From DAIOEK01 sp963708715 (GTDB lineage Bacteria; Chloroflexota; Anaerolineae; Anaerolineales; Anaerolineaceae): a stretch of DNA of 64,000 nt. Each line of letters opens with the position of its first letter. Positions within the stretch are counted from its first letter, which is position 1. Location of the stretch: positions 1,736,001-1,800,000 of the forward strand of contig CAVPSU010000001.1 in assembly GCA_963708715.1 (NCBI GenBank), given 5' to 3'. Made by a program: the position numbers and the translations under genes. The notes under the pieces were generated by a model. The model was given only the letters and a program-made list of their open reading frames with translations, was not told the DNA's origin and did not search any database. Shown here piece by piece: positions 62,736 to 64,000 of this stretch.

Positions 62736-63567
62736 ATGCCGGAACTTCCTGAAGTTGAAACCATAGCCAGAATTCTGCGTGCAGGCTCGCCAAAGAGCCC
62801 TGCAATCGTTGATCTATTAATTACACAGGCAGAGGTCTTTTGGCACAAAACTCTGGCAACTCCAAATCTTGAGGAGTTTGTTGCTCGGATCGAAGGGACA
62901 ACGAGTTGTTTCTGTAGATCGCCGAGGAAAATTCCTGGTGATATCTCTGACCCGAGATTCCCTGCTGATCCATTTGCGGATGTCTGGTGACATGTTGGTA
63001 TTAGCGGATACAAGTGTCGACCTACCCTTGCATACTCGAATGGTATTGAGTTTTCAGGATGGCAGTCGGTTGGTATTTAATGATCCCCGTAAGTTTGGAC
63101 GGGTCTGGCTTGTCGAAGATCCGGCACAGGTTACCGGAAGATTAGGATCCGAGCCATTGGATCCGACATTAACTCCTAAAAAATTTCACTCATTGATTGC
63201 GGATACGCATCGCAACCTAAAGCCATTGTTGTTGGATCAGCATTTCCTGGCCGGGATTGGGAATATCTATTGCGATGAAGCTCTCCATCTGGCAAAGCTG
63301 CATCCATTGCGAAAATCGGATACATTAAGCAGGATAGAATCAGACCGATTGTTGAAAGCGATACGTTCCGTGCTCACTAAAGGGATCGAACAGAATGGCG
63401 CCAGTATTGATTGGGTATACCGGGGCGGTGATTTTCAAAACCACTTTCGGGTATACAGTCGGACGGGTGAACCATGTCCGGTCTGTGGTACCATCATTGA
63501 ACATTTGCGCGTAGGGCAACGAAGTACTCATATTTGTCCATTTTGCCAGCCGATATCAGGAGGATGA
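62736..63567 (+). CDS. mutM: Formamidopyrimidine-DNA glycosylase (one frameshift)
   Basis: Excises 8-oxoguanine and nicks the abasic site. N-terminal PELPEVETIARIL gives the catalytic Pro and Glu; HFLAGIGNIYCDEALHLAKLHP is the H2TH block; the zinc finger CPVC...CPFC ends the protein. The frame breaks near 62895: one extra base in GAAGGGACAACG, whose removal joins ARIEGQRVVSVDRRGKFLV. No ribosome binding site before the ATG. Confidence 0.9.
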
Positions 63568-63572
63568 ATTAA

Positions 63573-64000
63573 CTGTTCTTTTTGAAATGCAACACTCACT
63601 AAGAACGATCTATTCTGCCCGGCTTGTGGCGCTCCTGTGAAACAAGATGATGTGATCTCACCGCCTTCTCCCTATTATCGCGAGACAGTTGTCGAAGCAG
63701 CGCCTCAACCTCATCCCCTGTCGTTGAAGAATTGCCGAGACAACCCACCACGGTCGTGATACCAGCGCGAGAAATCAACGCCATACTGCAAGACCGATCC
63801 TATTGGGCTATGGCGTCTTTGGTGCTGGGCATTATTGGCATTTTTTCCACATTTATTCCAGGAATTTGCGGTTTGATCACAAGTGTTCCAGCAATTGTAC
63901 TGGGTGCGATGAGCTTGAAATCACGGAATCGGAAATTCGCGATCGCCGGTATGGTCCTGGGGATCATTTCGATCGTCATCGGATTAATTATCACATTGGT
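63573..64000 (+). CDS. Zinc-ribbon DUF4190 membrane protein (broken, cut by right edge)
   Basis: An AGGAGG site and the ATG at 63566 or nearby precede a stretch that, with indels removed, reads as a CxxC zinc ribbon with KNDLFCPACGAPV. A Pro-rich linker follows, then SYWAMASLVLGIIGIFSTFIPGICGL and further helices as in DUF4190 proteins, open at the edge. Frame changes lie near 63580-63590 and 63715. The exact start is not certain. Function unknown. Confidence 0.65.

Noticed and set aside
1..64000. CRISPR array, insertion sequence, prophage or origin of replication
   Set aside because: No regularly spaced repeats, transposase or phage structural genes, terminal inverted repeats or dnaA-box cluster were seen while reading.

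Overview
The window is a bacterial chromosome segment of about 50% GC with genes on both strands. The gene families suggest Chloroflexota, most likely class Anaerolineae. The clues are a DUF4388 protein next to a Rab-like GTPase and a V4R protein, a short archaeal-type AspRS, a Gram-positive-type LexA box, and a Csx15-like protein outside any CRISPR locus. This placement is recognition and inference, not a search result.

Layout. 0-2.8 kb: end of a helicase-associated-type gene, a lipid kinase and pfkA. 2.9-8.3 kb: a potassium module with a KimA-like importer (one frameshift) and KdpD/KdpE-type regulators but no kdpFABC, followed by a divergent tiny ORF inside a strong hairpin. 8.5-10.6 kb: DUF4388, small GTPase and V4R genes. 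10.6-17.2 kb: a TPP riboswitch heading thiN-thiB-thiP-thiQ, then DUF402, DinB-like, Csx15-like and a broken FAD reductase. 17.2-22.3 kb: a CheY-like regulator, then a Yip1 / ABC ATPase / CARDB exoprotein / FtsX-type permease operon. 22.4-28.1 kb: an AT-rich envelope segment with a sulfatase, an LIC_10190 protein and a decayed mannosyltransferase-like gene. 28.1-39.7 kb: GNAT, C39 peptidase, miaB, then a minus-strand operon AAC(3)-thrC-histidine kinase-MBL-asparaginase-nth, and an M23 peptidase. 39.8-41.9 kb: a two-component pair. 42.2-47.7 kb: tRNA-Thr, tRNA-Tyr, tRNA-Thr, tuf, rpmG, tRNA-Trp, secE, nusG, rplK, rplA, rplJ, rplL. 47.9-49.6 kb: ZIP transporter and lexA. 49.6-55.4 kb: a surface-glycan operon (wecC-like, wecB-like, three glycosyltransferases). 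55.4-64 kb: PyrK-like protein, EamA transporter, B12-binding subunit plus MeaB, aspS, two GNATs, prs, fpg and a zinc-ribbon membrane protein cut by the right edge.

Sequence quality matters here. About 20 single-base indels, mostly insertions, break tuf, secE, nusG, rplK and rplA within 3.7 kb. Isolated indels also break the KimA-like gene, the second GNAT, fpg and the last gene. Essential single-copy genes cannot all be dead, so assembly or consensus error is the first explanation. The FAD reductase, which has lost its whole middle, looks like true decay.

Regulation can be read directly in several places: the TPP riboswitch whose terminator arm contains the thiN ribosome binding site, an L10 leader with a terminator before rplJ, a lexA promoter carrying two SOS boxes, and several strong sigma70-type promoters. 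Three of those promoters sit 6-7 bases from the start codon and so predict leaderless mRNAs. The least explained item is the 19-codon ORF at 8301-8360, which has its own promoter, Shine-Dalgarno sequence and terminator.
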